The position numbers and the translations under genes were made by a program. Positions 36,035-46,042 of a DNA stretch of 64,000 bases are shown piece by piece. The DNA is taken from positions 124,001-188,000 of the forward strand of contig JAKOVW010000052.1 in assembly GCA_029781865.1 (NCBI GenBank). Reading direction: 5' to 3'. The notes under the pieces are model-generated. The model was not told the origin of the DNA and searched no databases. It saw only the letters and a program-made list of their open reading frames with translations. The first letter of the stretch is position 1; every line of letters begins with the position of its first letter. This DNA is from Bacteroidota bacterium (GTDB lineage: Bacteria; Bacteroidota; Bacteroidia; Chitinophagales; Saprospiraceae).

Positions 36035-36940
36035 ATGAAAAATACTTTGGTCGTAATAGACGGTCCAACAGCAAGTGGTAAAACAAATCTGGCTTATCAA
36101 TTGGCATTGCAATGGTCCTGTCCTGTGATTTCTGCAGATAGCAGGCAGGTGTTTAAATCTGTGAATATAGGAACAGCAAAGCCGGCCGCATCGATGCTTC
36201 AAAATGTTAAACACTACTTTATAGATCACAAGGAAATTGATGAACATTACAACGTAGGGGATTATGAAAAGGAAGCCCGACAGCTTATTAATGAGTTATT
36301 TCAGACACATGCTACAATAGTCTTATGCGGTGGTTCAGGGTTGTACATAAAATCAATTTTACATGGCTTAAATGATCTGCCTGCTTCAACTAAAGAAATT
36401 CGTGCAGTGGTTCATGAAATTTTTGAAAAGAACGGAATTGAAGCTTTGCAAAAGTATGTTCAGATAACGGATCCCGATTATTATGAAATTGTAGATCTCA
36501 ATAATCCAAGACGGCTGTCGAGGGCGATTGAAGTTTTTTTAATGACAGGCAAGCCTATTTCATCATTCAGAACTGGAGAACATGAAGAAAGACATTATTC
36601 CTTTGTTGAATTGACCTTGATACCTGAACGCAATGAATTGTATCATATAATTGATGCAAGGGTTGATCAAATGATAGAGGAAGGATTGGTAGAAGAAACG
36701 AAGTCATTAATGGATTACAGAGATACACAGGCAATGGATACTGTGGGTTATAAAGAAATTATTGCTCACCTCGAAGGTAATTTGAGTCTGAAACAAGCTA
36801 TTGATTTAATCAAACAGCGCACCCGGAATTATGCCAAACGACAAATCACCTGGTTTCATAAAGAGAGCGCCGGTTTGCAAGTGGATCCTGCCAATGAAAT
36901 TGCAATACAAAACTATTTGAAAGAACATTCCTTGCTATAA
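36035..36940 (+). CDS. miaA: tRNA dimethylallyltransferase MiaA
   Basis: A 301-residue enzyme that adds a dimethylallyl group from DMAPP to N6 of adenosine 37 in tRNAs reading codons starting with U. The P-loop IDGPTASGKTNLA is at residues 8-20; DSRQVFKSVNIGTAKP, VGDYEKEARQLI, and VLCGGSGLYIKSILHGL are the family signatures, and the C-terminal part has TVGYKEI and RNYAKRQITWFH. The length is usual. It has its own near-leaderless promoter. It is convergent with the DUF6438 gene across a repeat tract. Confidence 0.95.
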   Translation: MKNTLVVIDGPTASGKTNLAYQLALQWSCPVISADSRQVFKSVNIGTAKPAASMLQNVKHYFIDHKEIDEHYNVGDYEKEARQLINELFQTHATIVLCGGSGLYIKSILHGLNDLPASTKEIRAVVHEIFEKNGIEALQKYVQITDPDYYEIVDLNNPRRLSRAIEVFLMTGKPISSFRTGEHEERHYSFVELTLIPERNELYHIIDARVDQMIEEGLVEETKSLMDYRDTQAMDTVGYKEIIAHLEGNLSLKQAIDLIKQRTRNYAKRQITWFHKESAGLQVDPANEIAIQNYLKEHSLL

Positions 36941-36989
36941 GATTCCAATCTGCTGTTAAGGTACTTCATTTCGTTCATACGCCCAGTCA

Positions 36990-37133
36990 TTCCTCATTTC
37001 TCAATTCTCCCAATTACTAACTGCCAACTGCCAACTACTAGTTTCCAGTTTTCAGTTTTCAGTTTCCAGTTTCCAGTTTTCAGTTCCTAGTTCCTAGTTC
37101 CTAACTCCTCACTCCTAACTCCTAACTTCCTCC
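36990..37133. repeat. Low-complexity pyrimidine-rich repeats between convergent genes
   Basis: A tract of short degenerate units: AACTGCC twice, then CAGTTTTCAGTTTC-like units several times, then AGTTCCT and AACTCCT units. It fills the gap between miaA and the DUF6438 gene stop codons. It resembles the tract at 25767-25875 in style and position. Confidence 0.75.
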
Positions 37134-37877
37134 TCACTCTCTTGGCAAAATCTTTCTGTTGAAATTGACAGATCGGATTCCATTTTTCTTTCTCATGATA
37201 ATCAACATTTCGTATCTGCCTATTTTTTCTTCATTGAATCGGAAGGTCCACAAGTTCATATAAGCAGATATTTTTTGCAGGGCTTTTACATCATACATTT
37301 TGAAATCCGTTTCAATCATTTCCTTAGTCAGGCTGGAATCCATATCCACGATCAATTCATTACTAATAATTTCGGGATTGACTAAGTCCGGTTTTTTTTG
37401 GACCTGGGTCCATTTTTCAGATTGAATTAAATCACTGATGGTTTTAGACATATTGTGTAAACCGTCCGGCAAGTTGGAATTAGCTTTCACATCTTTTATT
37501 TTGGCTCCATGATTATCGAAAAACTGGAGTTGTGTGATTGGTAAATCTGCGATGTTGACCATGTATTCGTTTTGGTAACCGGACAAATTCAGGTCTTCGC
37601 TCATTCGTTTCAGCTTGAGCATTTTGTCGCTTTTTAGTTCCGTAAAGAATACTCCGGTCTTTTCAAGATACTCCCGGCCTTCAAGAATGGCTAATCCATT
37701 TTTGTACAACGATATTTTGAAGACCTGGCAATGTCCGAAGCATGGAAATTTTTCCAGGGTCATCCAATGTTTAAGTTCTACCATTTTTGATTCTGTAGCT
37801 TCCTTTTGAGTGCGACAGCTAATCAAAAAAACAACTGTAAAAAGTAACACGAACAATGGTGTATTTCGATAATTCAT
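37134..37877 (-). CDS. DUF6438 lipoprotein
   Basis: A 247-residue lipoprotein (signal ending VFLISC, Cys about residue 21). Residues about 30-155 form a DUF6438 domain with the characteristic CFGHCQVFKISLYKNGLAILEG, whose conserved Cys pair suggests a disulfide, and a second half around LPITQLQFFDNHGAKIKDV. The C-terminal part (residues about 160-247) has no known match. The function is unknown. It is the last gene of a minus-strand operon; its ATG shares one base with the stop of the M43 protease gene before it. Confidence 0.7.
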   Translation of the reverse strand: MNYRNTPLFVLLFTVVFLISCRTQKEATESKMVELKHWMTLEKFPCFGHCQVFKISLYKNGLAILEGREYLEKTGVFFTELKSDKMLKLKRMSEDLNLSGYQNEYMVNIADLPITQLQFFDNHGAKIKDVKANSNLPDGLHNMSKTISDLIQSEKWTQVQKKPDLVNPEIISNELIVDMDSSLTKEMIETDFKMYDVKALQKISAYMNLWTFRFNEEKIGRYEMLIIMRKKNGIRSVNFNRKILPRE

Positions 37878-39091
37878 TATGGAAAATTTATAAATTTAAA
37901 TGTTTTATGGCTGTTGTTTTGGCTGATTCTCAAAAAGTACATTCCCGGATGCAAATTTATATTGAACACGGGAATGCTCAAAGATATAGATTGTTTTGAA
38001 GCTGATGCCCAAATCAGGTGGCCTCTTGTATCAATTAGTTCGCAATTTCCGCTCCACGGTTTGTTATCCTGATTTTTAATTTGATAAAAGCCCTGATTGT
38101 AAATAAGAAAAAGCTCATCAATGCTGGTTTCCGGAACATCAATACATGAATGATTTGCGAGCTCATACCGGTATTGTTGAATGATGGAGTGCATCCGGTC
38201 GACCTGTCCCTTAGTAAACAGCAGCATACATGGATCGTCGACAGTACACATGTAATTCATATACATTGCCTTATTGCCACAACTGCTTTGCGGATTAGAC
38301 GGACAGCCGGAGTAATCATCTGACTGAATAGGTGTATCAGAGACGAAATCGTCACCCAGGCAGTCATTGTGATGGTCACCGGATAAATGTTTCAATCCAA
38401 AGTAATGACCCATTTCGTGGACCAGCGTTTTGCCCTGGTGAAACGGTTTGTTGTTTGCAGCAGTGCCGATAAAACCAATAGCTCGGTAATCTATTATAAT
38501 GCCATCATCTTCCATAGTTGCATCCCAAGGAAAAACAGATTCACCAAGTGCGTTACATTGTTCCCGGTTTATTGCGTAGATATTGATGTATTGATCAGGT
38601 GGCCAGATATCCAGACCTCCCAATGATGTATGCATAATATATCTTTTATTACCTGCAAATTTTTTACACGCTATGTTGATGTCATTTATTTTTGTCCGGG
38701 TAACTCCATTGGTAATCTGACCATTTGGATCTTTATCTGCCAGGCAAAAATGGATGTTAGGACTGGCTTTTAATTTTCTGAACTCCTGGGGGATATTTGG
38801 ATCTTCTGAGCTCACATTTTCATCATAGATCTTATTCAGTATTTCCAATTGGGATAATATCTGAATCATGCTGATGTTTTCATCATCGTTGGTAAACATG
38901 ACGTGAAACACAACCTGAAACCGATAAGCGGATCTTTTTTCAAATGGCGTAATTGTTGAAATTATTTTGCCATTACCAACAGAATCTGCAACGGAACAGC
39001 GTTGGGCCATACCATCCTGATGAGCAATAGAACAAAATATCAGAATCAGTGAAAAAACAAAATCTGAGGATTTAATTAACATGTATAGCAA
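37877..39091 (-). CDS. Secreted M43 (pappalysin-type) zinc protease
   Basis: A 404-residue secreted protease. A signal peptide covers about residues 1-30 (ending GMAQ). The metzincin zinc motif HEMGHYFGLKH starts at about residue 225, and the Met-turn is in MYMNYMCTVDD at about residue 270, as in cytophagalysin-type M43 enzymes; Cys residues around it (CLGDD, GCPSNPQSSCGN) fit the family disulfides. The last 75 residues (GFYQIKNQ ... GMYFLRISQNNSHKTFKF) look like a type IX secretion sorting domain. ATG 39091 or 39082 may be the start. It overlaps the preceding gene by 20 bases, so both are probably translated from one message. Confidence 0.88.
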   Translation of the reverse strand: MLYMLIKSSDFVFSLILIFCSIAHQDGMAQRCSVADSVGNGKIISTITPFEKRSAYRFQVVFHVMFTNDDENISMIQILSQLEILNKIYDENVSSEDPNIPQEFRKLKASPNIHFCLADKDPNGQITNGVTRTKINDINIACKKFAGNKRYIMHTSLGGLDIWPPDQYINIYAINREQCNALGESVFPWDATMEDDGIIIDYRAIGFIGTAANNKPFHQGKTLVHEMGHYFGLKHLSGDHHNDCLGDDFVSDTPIQSDDYSGCPSNPQSSCGNKAMYMNYMCTVDDPCMLLFTKGQVDRMHSIIQQYRYELANHSCIDVPETSIDELFLIYNQGFYQIKNQDNKPWSGNCELIDTRGHLIWASASKQSISLSIPVFNINLHPGMYFLRISQNNSHKTFKFINFP

Positions 39092-41174
39092 GTTCTATTC
39101 CGGCAGATGGTATTTTAGGATTATTATGTGTATTGTTTAATAAAGCACCTAGTTTGATCAGGCTGGAATTTACTCCTGAAACACTCATTAATTTGAAGAC
39201 AGTGTTCGCCCGCTTAAAACTATTGTCAAAAGATTTATTTCCATTGGCATCCATAGAACCATAACCGGTTATCTCTATTTTTATTTCTTTCTGTGTTTTT
39301 AATATAAGAGCTAATTTTCCAATCAGATCTGTACCGGCCTGTGTCATGGCCATGCTTTCACCTTCAAAGACAGCGGACTGAGCCAGAGTTAAATTAAAAT
39401 GGGCATTATCTATAAAACCTGTTACGCCGTTTTGGAGATGCTCATTGGAAAATGCATTGAGTTTATCTATTAATTGCGAAGGCAAGGGTTTAATTACAGG
39501 ACTTTCTTTCTTTTGTGGCTGCGTGGATTTTAGTTGCAGACTATCTAATTTCATTTTTAATGTGGTGATCTCGGATGAAGAAGCATTCAGATCTTTTTTG
39601 AGTTGATTGATGGTTTGTTCATTTGTTTCTGCTTCTTTTTTGTCATGTGCTTTTAATTGAATTATTTTTTTTAATGAGTCGATTTTAGATTCCCGACTTG
39701 CAATTAAATTATGATCCCTGTTGATTTCTGACTCCAATGATTTGTTGACATGTTGCATGCGAACAACTTCACCTCTGAAATAATTGAGGCTGTCTTTCAA
39801 AGGATTTTGTTTTTCGGTAGCAATCTGATCTGTCAATTCGGATAATTTCAAACTAAGAATTTCTATCTGTTTGTTTTTGGCATCCAGTTCGTCACTCATC
39901 GTTTTGATTTCAGATTCATTTTTATCTTTTTGATTAAACAGGAGCGTAGTCAGAACCTTTAAAGAATCTCCTTCTCTTTGTAGGGTTTGAATTGAATTGA
40001 GCCTGGCTGCATTTTGATCCCGCAGATCTTTTAACTCGCGTTGCGTATCTTCATTGCGGGATTGTGATCGGTCGGCTAGTTCCTTATTCATATGATCCAA
40101 CTCCGTTTTTTGGATTTCGAGTTTTTCGCGAAGTTCTTTAATTTCTTTATGGTTGTCATCCAGGGCGTCATTTAAGGCACTGAGATTTCTGTCACGTGAA
40201 TTGAGATCTGATTTTAATTGTTCGATGACCAGTTTTTGTTCGGCCTCTTCTTTGTTTTTCGATTTGTTTTCCTTTTGCTGGCGCTCCTGATTTAATTGTT
40301 CTTTGCTTTGCTGGAGGGATTGTTGAGTGTTGCTGAGTTCTTCCGTTTTGCTTTTCAAATCATTCGAAAGAGAGCGATTTTCATCTTCCAGTGAGACGAG
40401 TCTGGCATTCTTTGTGGTTAATTCAGCCTGCAATTTGATTACTTCTTCATTTTGTTTTTCTCTGTTCAGGCGTTCTTTCTCTTCCACTTTTTCATTCAGG
40501 TCTGACATTTGAAAAGAAAGATCTTTGTTTTTCATCGAGAGAAATTGGATTTGAGATTGCAGCGAATCAATGAGATACGAACTTTGTTTTATTTGCTCTG
40601 TTGTTTTTTGATCACTGGATTTTCTCGCCAGATCTTTTTTGAGGCTGGAAATCTCATCGTTTTTTAAGGTCAACTCGGATTTTAATTTGTTTTGTGCAGA
40701 TTTTAATTCATCCAATTGATGATTCAACTGGTCTATGGTTTTATTTTTTTCTTTTGAAGAACTTTGCTTGCTTTCGGATTGCTGCAGTTGTTGTTTTAAA
40801 CCCTGTACTTCCAGTTCGGATTTTTTTAGCTGATCCCGGATTTTAGCGTTTTCTGCTAGGAGCTTGGTCATTTCAATTTGAACAGTATCCCATTGGCTTT
40901 CTGTTACCGGATTCGATTTGGAGTTACCTGATCCGGATTTTCCTTCGTATTTCTGATAAAATTCTATTAATACATTTTCCGTTTTTTCCAATTGTTCTTT
41001 GGTCAATTTGAGTTCGGTGCCAAGTAATTTTAGACTATCGTTTTCTTTTTTCAGCGTAGTATTTGTCAGTTGTAATTGTTCGGAATGTGAAGCCAGGGAT
41101 TGATACCTGGAGGTCGATACACAGCCCATTAAGCCGGTAGCTAATGCAAAAAAACAGGTTATTGTGAGTTTCAT
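39072..41174 (-). CDS. Long coiled-coil lipoprotein with OmpA-like C-terminal domain
   Basis: A 700-residue lipoprotein with a lipobox (ATGLMGC, Cys about residue 18). From about residue 25 to 560 it is almost all coiled coil, rich in Lys, Glu, Gln, Asp and Ser (for example KLTKEQLEKTENVL; heptads throughout). Residues about 580-700 look like an OmpA-type domain (LTLAQSAVFEGESMAMTQAGTDLIGKLALIL ... EITGYGSMDANGNKSFDNSFKRANTVFKLM), with a degenerate peptidoglycan-binding motif. It may be a long spacer between outer membrane and wall. It is the first gene of an operon with the M43 protease and the DUF6438 protein. Confidence 0.75.
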   Translation of the reverse strand: MKLTITCFFALATGLMGCVSTSRYQSLASHSEQLQLTNTTLKKENDSLKLLGTELKLTKEQLEKTENVLIEFYQKYEGKSGSGNSKSNPVTESQWDTVQIEMTKLLAENAKIRDQLKKSELEVQGLKQQLQQSESKQSSSKEKNKTIDQLNHQLDELKSAQNKLKSELTLKNDEISSLKKDLARKSSDQKTTEQIKQSSYLIDSLQSQIQFLSMKNKDLSFQMSDLNEKVEEKERLNREKQNEEVIKLQAELTTKNARLVSLEDENRSLSNDLKSKTEELSNTQQSLQQSKEQLNQERQQKENKSKNKEEAEQKLVIEQLKSDLNSRDRNLSALNDALDDNHKEIKELREKLEIQKTELDHMNKELADRSQSRNEDTQRELKDLRDQNAARLNSIQTLQREGDSLKVLTTLLFNQKDKNESEIKTMSDELDAKNKQIEILSLKLSELTDQIATEKQNPLKDSLNYFRGEVVRMQHVNKSLESEINRDHNLIASRESKIDSLKKIIQLKAHDKKEAETNEQTINQLKKDLNASSSEITTLKMKLDSLQLKSTQPQKKESPVIKPLPSQLIDKLNAFSNEHLQNGVTGFIDNAHFNLTLAQSAVFEGESMAMTQAGTDLIGKLALILKTQKEIKIEITGYGSMDANGNKSFDNSFKRANTVFKLMSVSGVNSSLIKLGALLNNTHNNPKIPSAGIELAIHVN

Positions 41175-41301
41175 CAGCGTAGATAAGCAAATTTGATCAC
41201 AAATTTATCAGCTTTCAGCGATTTTTTATCGATTTCCCCGATATTGCATTGAACCATTAAGTGAACACAGAGTTTATTACTTTTACATTTAAGATCCTGT
41301 T

Positions 41302-42510
41302 TTGAAGACCTTTCAATTAGATCATGACTATACTTTTAAACTGTTCTGGACGGTTAAAGAGATGATAGCACAATGGGATGAGCTGCCATCCAGATCCGTA
41401 CTACTGTCTTCGAAATATCTGGAAACCCTTGAGCAATATCATCCTGAAAATATGAGCTTCAGGTATGTGATCGTCTTCAAATCGAATAAACCGGTAGCCG
41501 GTTTTTATTTTCAGCTTCTTCCCTTTAATGCTGCTGACCGGTTGAATCTGGAATCTGTCCCAAAGGACAATTTATTTTCCTGTATTTACAGGCATCTGAA
41601 AAAGCTGGTTGCGCGCAAAGTGGATTTTGTCACATTGATTTGTGGTAATCTGCTTGCTACCGGACCTTTTGGCTTTACCTATTCTTCAGTGATTTCCTAT
41701 GAGAAGTTGCAGGATCTTTTCAATCAGGTATTAAGGACCTTATTTCAGCATGTCGAGTTGATTGATCATGCTTCTGTATGTTTGTTAAAAGAACTGCCAT
41801 TAACGGAGAAATTTGATGATTCTGACGAGTCGAAGTTGAAATATTTTCATCCTTTTTTTATTCAACCGACTATGGTCTTGCCCATATCAGACAAATGGCA
41901 AACGTTGGAGGATTATTTAAATGATTTGCAATCGAAGTATCGTTTGAGAGTTCGCAAGGCTTTACATGCTTCGCAAAATATTGAGCACAGGGAGTTTGAC
42001 ATACAAGAATTAAAAATGTACCAGGACAAAATATATGATTTGTATTTTAATACGGCAGATGGATCGGATTTCAATTTAGTCAATTTAAATAAAGAATATT
42101 TTTTAAGATTAAAAGAATCTCTTGGAGATAAATATCATGTCATCGGTTGTTTTAAAAATCAGGAGTTAATTGCATTTTATAGTTTTTTCAATGATGCCCC
42201 TGAATTGTTAGGTCATTTTTTAGGGACAATGAAGGAAAATAATTTAAAATACCAGGTTTACCTGAATATCCTCATTCGCTTTATTTCCCATGGCATTGAA
42301 GGAAAATACAAAACCATTAATCTGGCCCGTACAGCTATTGAAATAAAAAGTTCAGTAGGGGCGGTTCCGATTGAAATGCTTTGTTATTTAACACACCGGA
42401 ATAAAATTTACAATGCTTTTGTGCCTAATTTAATTAAGTATCTTAAACCGGAAGAAAAATATGTGATCAGACAACCGTTTAAGAAATTAAAAAGTAAAAA
42501 TGAAGTTTGA
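41302..42510 (+). CDS. GNAT-family acyltransferase-like protein
   Basis: A 402-residue cytosolic protein. It starts at a TTG; no better start exists before Met20. Residues about 195-370 resemble the GNAT fold of Acetyltransf_6 / FemAB-like proteins (LNDLQSKYRLRVRKALHAS, LYFNTADGSDFNLVNLNKEYF, HVIGCFKNQELIAFYSFF, and the closing KTINLARTAIEIKSSVGAVP, which is the typical end of such folds). It could acylate an amino sugar or small molecule; the substrate is not known. It is flanked by the divergent coiled-coil operon and by a same-strand gene after 92 bases. Confidence 0.6.
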   Translation: MKTFQLDHDYTFKLFWTVKEMIAQWDELPSRSVLLSSKYLETLEQYHPENMSFRYVIVFKSNKPVAGFYFQLLPFNAADRLNLESVPKDNLFSCIYRHLKKLVARKVDFVTLICGNLLATGPFGFTYSSVISYEKLQDLFNQVLRTLFQHVELIDHASVCLLKELPLTEKFDDSDESKLKYFHPFFIQPTMVLPISDKWQTLEDYLNDLQSKYRLRVRKALHASQNIEHREFDIQELKMYQDKIYDLYFNTADGSDFNLVNLNKEYFLRLKESLGDKYHVIGCFKNQELIAFYSFFNDAPELLGHFLGTMKENNLKYQVYLNILIRFISHGIEGKYKTINLARTAIEIKSSVGAVPIEMLCYLTHRNKIYNAFVPNLIKYLKPEEKYVIRQPFKKLKSKNEV

Positions 42511-42602
42511 TTTAATAGTCAAGTTAATCAGCTGTTAAAAATGAAAACGGGCTCAGGCCACGTTTTTAAATTGTCTATTTTTGTTAGCGTATAAAACACA
42601 AG

Positions 42603-43205
42603 ATGTCGGAATTTTTTAAATATTTCTTTTGCTTGTTATGGGCTCTCTTATTGAATACCAGTGATGGGAGTGCACAAACTAAGCCAGCCAAAATAATAAG
42701 AACGGAAGGCACTAATCTGATTCTTAATAATGGAGATACCTTACCTCTTGTTTCATTGTCCAATCAGAAATATCAATTGATTTTATTTGCCTTCCATTCA
42801 GAAGAAGATACGATTGGTTTGGATCCTGGACTTTCTGTTGATGGTAGATGGAGGGCAATTCATTTAAGCAATTTATTTAAGCAAATTGATTTTAAAGGAT
42901 ATTACACAACACCATTCCGGAATAATATATTAACCTTACAACCTTTGGTTGATTTTAAGAAAACCAAAGTATCGTATTATGATCAGGCCGATTTACAATC
43001 ATTGACAAAAAGTATAAAAAGCGTTTTTCCTTCGCCGGTAATCGTTGTCGTGCATCCGGAGACGGTTGGCTTGATTTTTGAGCAACTTACCCAACAAAAA
43101 TATCCGTATACTTTGCAGGGAAATTTATCAGAAAAACTAATAGTCATTCAAAGAGCGAATAAAGGATCATCCAAATGGAATGAGTTCGTTTATTCCATTC
43201 GTTAA
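42603..43205 (+). CDS. Degenerate histidine-phosphatase-like secreted protein
   Basis: A 200-residue protein with a signal peptide (residues about 1-24, ending GSAQ). Its order of elements follows the histidine-phosphatase (phosphoglycerate mutase-like) superfamily: FAFHSEED in place of the RHG region, LDPGLSVDGRWRAIHLSNLF, GYYTTPFRNNILTLQPL in place of the STPFxRTxQTA motif, and VVVHPETVGLIFEQL in place of the GHS motif. The arginine next to the first His is missing, so it may have lost activity or bind ligand only. It runs to 10 bases before valS. Confidence 0.55.
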   Translation: MSEFFKYFFCLLWALLLNTSDGSAQTKPAKIIRTEGTNLILNNGDTLPLVSLSNQKYQLILFAFHSEEDTIGLDPGLSVDGRWRAIHLSNLFKQIDFKGYYTTPFRNNILTLQPLVDFKKTKVSYYDQADLQSLTKSIKSVFPSPVIVVVHPETVGLIFEQLTQQKYPYTLQGNLSEKLIVIQRANKGSSKWNEFVYSIR

Positions 43206-43215
43206 ATTTAAAATT

Positions 43216-45846
43216 ATGGAATTAGATAACCGGTATGTAGCAAAAGCTATTGAATCCAAATGGTATGAATGGTGGGAGCAAAATAATTATTTTTCTTCCA
43301 GGCCGGATCATCGCGAGTCTTTTTCCATCGTAATTCCTCCTCCTAATGTTACCGGTGTTTTGCACATGGGACACATGTTAAATAATACCATTCAGGATAT
43401 CCTGATCAGAAGAGCACGTTTGCAGGGAAAAAATGCATGCTGGGTGCCGGGTACAGATCATGCCTCTATTGCTACCGAAGCAAAAGTCGTACAAATGCTT
43501 AGGGAAAAAGGCATCAAAAAGTCAGATATTACAAGAGAGGAATTTTTGGATTATGCCTGGCAATGGAAGGAGAAATATGGCGGTATCATTTTAGATCAGC
43601 TTAAACGCCTCGGCGCATCGTGTGATTGGAGCCGCACGGCTTTCACAATGGATCAAATCAGATCAGATTCAGTCATTCGCGCGTTTGTTGATTTGTATAA
43701 CAAAGGAAAATTATATCGCGGCAAACGGATGGTGCACTGGGATCCCGAAGCGAAAACCGTTTTGTCTAATGAGGAAGTTATTCACAATCATGAACAGGCA
43801 CAGCTTTTTCACATCCTTTACAAACTGGAGGGTTCAGACACAGAAGGAATTGTTATTGCTACGCAACGTCCGGAAACTATCATGGTGGATACAGCGGTAT
43901 GCGTTCATCCTGATGATCCCAGATATATTCAGTTTCATGGTAAAAGAGTAATAATACCACTAATCAATAAAGCAATACCTGTCATTACGGATACCTATAT
44001 AGATCTTGAATTCGGCACTGGCGCACTGAAAGTGACACCTGCACATGATCCCAATGATTACGAAATAGGATTAAAGCATAATCTGGAAGTGATTGATTGC
44101 CTGAATGAAGACGGAACGCTTAATGAAAATGCGCAAATACTGGTAGGTGAAGATCGTTTTGCTGCACGTAAAAAAATTAAACCATTACTGGAAGAAGCCG
44201 GACTACTGATCAAGATAGAGCCATACATGACCAGTATAGGCCGGAGTGAACGCACCAACGCCGTTGTTGAACCCAGACTTAGCTTGCAATGGTATGTGAA
44301 AATGAATAGTCTTGCTGAACCTGCATTGAAAGCAGTAATGGAGGAGACAGTCCAGTTTATTCCGGATCATTTTAAAAATACCTATCGCCACTGGATGGAG
44401 AATATTCGCGATTGGTGTATATCGAGACAACTTTGGTGGGGACATCGCGTGCCGGCCTGGTATTATCAGGATGAAGTGATCGTAGCACTTACGGCGAATG
44501 ATGCATTAAAAATTGCGATAGAAAAAACAGGGAATCCAAATTTAAAACCCGAGGATCTCAAACAAGATGAAGATGTTTTAGATACCTGGTTTTCTTCCTG
44601 GCTTTGGCCGATTTCTGTATTTGATGGAGATCATAATACCAAAGATTTTCAGTATTATTTCCCAACCAGTGTATTGGTGACCGGATGGGATATCATTTTT
44701 CTTTGGGTGGCCCGAATGATGATGGCATCGTATGAATGGAAGGGAACATTTCCATTTCATAAAGTTTATTTTACGGGGATGGTAAGAGATAAGCAACGCA
44801 GAAAGATGAGTAAGTCCCTGGGGAATTCACCGGATGCATTAAAGTTGATTGATGATTTTGGAGCAGATGGAGTCCGTTTTGGAATGTTAGCCTGTTCACC
44901 TGCGGGTGGAGATTTATTATTTGATGATAAACTTTGTGAGCAGGGCCGCAACTTTTCAAATAAGATGTGGAATGCATTGCGATTGATCAAAGGATGGCAA
45001 ATCGATAGTTCAAAAAAATGCAGCGAAGGAGAGCAATTATTAATGCACTGGATTGATCATCGGTTGAACGAAATACTGGAAGAAACAGACCGGCAATTTG
45101 AACAGTTTAAGTTGTCAGAAGCATTGAAAACGATCTATTCCTTTGTATGGGAAGATTTTTGTGGTTTCTATCTTGAAGTTTCTAAACCGGGCATGAATAA
45201 TGGACTTCCCGAAGAACTCTATAATAAAACATTGGATGTCTATGAGAAAATTGGCATCATTTTGCATCCATTTATGCCATTCATTACGGAAGAAATCTGG
45301 CATGGGTTAAAGCCCCGGCAAAAGGGAGAGGACTGTATAATCAGTACATATCCTAAATGGAAAAATGCTGATAAAGGAGTTTTAAGCGATATGCAGGAAA
45401 TTCGTTCAGTGATTACGCAAGTGCGTGAATTGCGGAACAAGAACAGTGTAAAAATGCAGGTACCTGTGCCGCTTTATATCATGAACAATGAGCAGGGCAA
45501 TTTGCTGAATGTTTCCGGCGCAATCGATATTTTACAAAAATCAGCTGTGCTAAGTGAAGTAACCGGAACAGCTGATGAAATTTCAGGAGCACAATCTTTT
45601 TTGGGCTTGAGAAACAAGTATTTTCTCGTATTACCGGTCATTCTGAATATTGAAGCTGAGAAGAATGATTTATTAAAGGAAATCGAATATACTGAGGGAT
45701 TTATAACATCAGTCAATAAAAAATTAGAGAATCCCCGATTTGTTAGTTCAGCTCCCGCTGAATTAGTGGAAAAAGAAAAGCAGAAATTGGAAGACGGTCA
45801 GTTGAGGCTGAAAGCCCTGAAAGAACGATTGTCCAGTTTAACATAA
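43216..45846 (+). CDS. valS: Valine-tRNA ligase
   Basis: An 876-residue class I aminoacyl-tRNA synthetase. An ATG at 43180 overlaps the preceding gene, so the ATG at 43216 (MELDNRYVAKAIE) is preferred. The HIGH motif is in PPNVTGVLHMGHMLN, KMSKS in RKMSKSLGNSPDALK, the editing domain lies between (residues about 190-340, with TQRPETIMVDTAV), and the C terminus is a short coiled coil (GFITSVNKKLENPRFVS) as in ValS. It charges tRNA-Val and edits threonine. Its size is usual. Confidence 0.97.
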   Translation: MELDNRYVAKAIESKWYEWWEQNNYFSSRPDHRESFSIVIPPPNVTGVLHMGHMLNNTIQDILIRRARLQGKNACWVPGTDHASIATEAKVVQMLREKGIKKSDITREEFLDYAWQWKEKYGGIILDQLKRLGASCDWSRTAFTMDQIRSDSVIRAFVDLYNKGKLYRGKRMVHWDPEAKTVLSNEEVIHNHEQAQLFHILYKLEGSDTEGIVIATQRPETIMVDTAVCVHPDDPRYIQFHGKRVIIPLINKAIPVITDTYIDLEFGTGALKVTPAHDPNDYEIGLKHNLEVIDCLNEDGTLNENAQILVGEDRFAARKKIKPLLEEAGLLIKIEPYMTSIGRSERTNAVVEPRLSLQWYVKMNSLAEPALKAVMEETVQFIPDHFKNTYRHWMENIRDWCISRQLWWGHRVPAWYYQDEVIVALTANDALKIAIEKTGNPNLKPEDLKQDEDVLDTWFSSWLWPISVFDGDHNTKDFQYYFPTSVLVTGWDIIFLWVARMMMASYEWKGTFPFHKVYFTGMVRDKQRRKMSKSLGNSPDALKLIDDFGADGVRFGMLACSPAGGDLLFDDKLCEQGRNFSNKMWNALRLIKGWQIDSSKKCSEGEQLLMHWIDHRLNEILEETDRQFEQFKLSEALKTIYSFVWEDFCGFYLEVSKPGMNNGLPEELYNKTLDVYEKIGIILHPFMPFITEEIWHGLKPRQKGEDCIISTYPKWKNADKGVLSDMQEIRSVITQVRELRNKNSVKMQVPVPLYIMNNEQGNLLNVSGAIDILQKSAVLSEVTGTADEISGAQSFLGLRNKYFLVLPVILNIEAEKNDLLKEIEYTEGFITSVNKKLENPRFVSSAPAELVEKEKQKLEDGQLRLKALKERLSSLT

Positions 45847-46042
45847 GGACAAGTTACAGGTGAAGTTGTTTCTCAATGGTATGATTTGGTCAAATTCAAT
45901 TCAGTCCGATCAGTTTTCATTTATATTTTGAATCGTTTTGAGAAATATTATTTTGTACCTGCTTAATCAGGTTGAATAGTGCTATCATTTTGCTTTACCT
46001 AATTGCTTTTATTCTTGTTTAGATTTATAAAACAAATATCGC

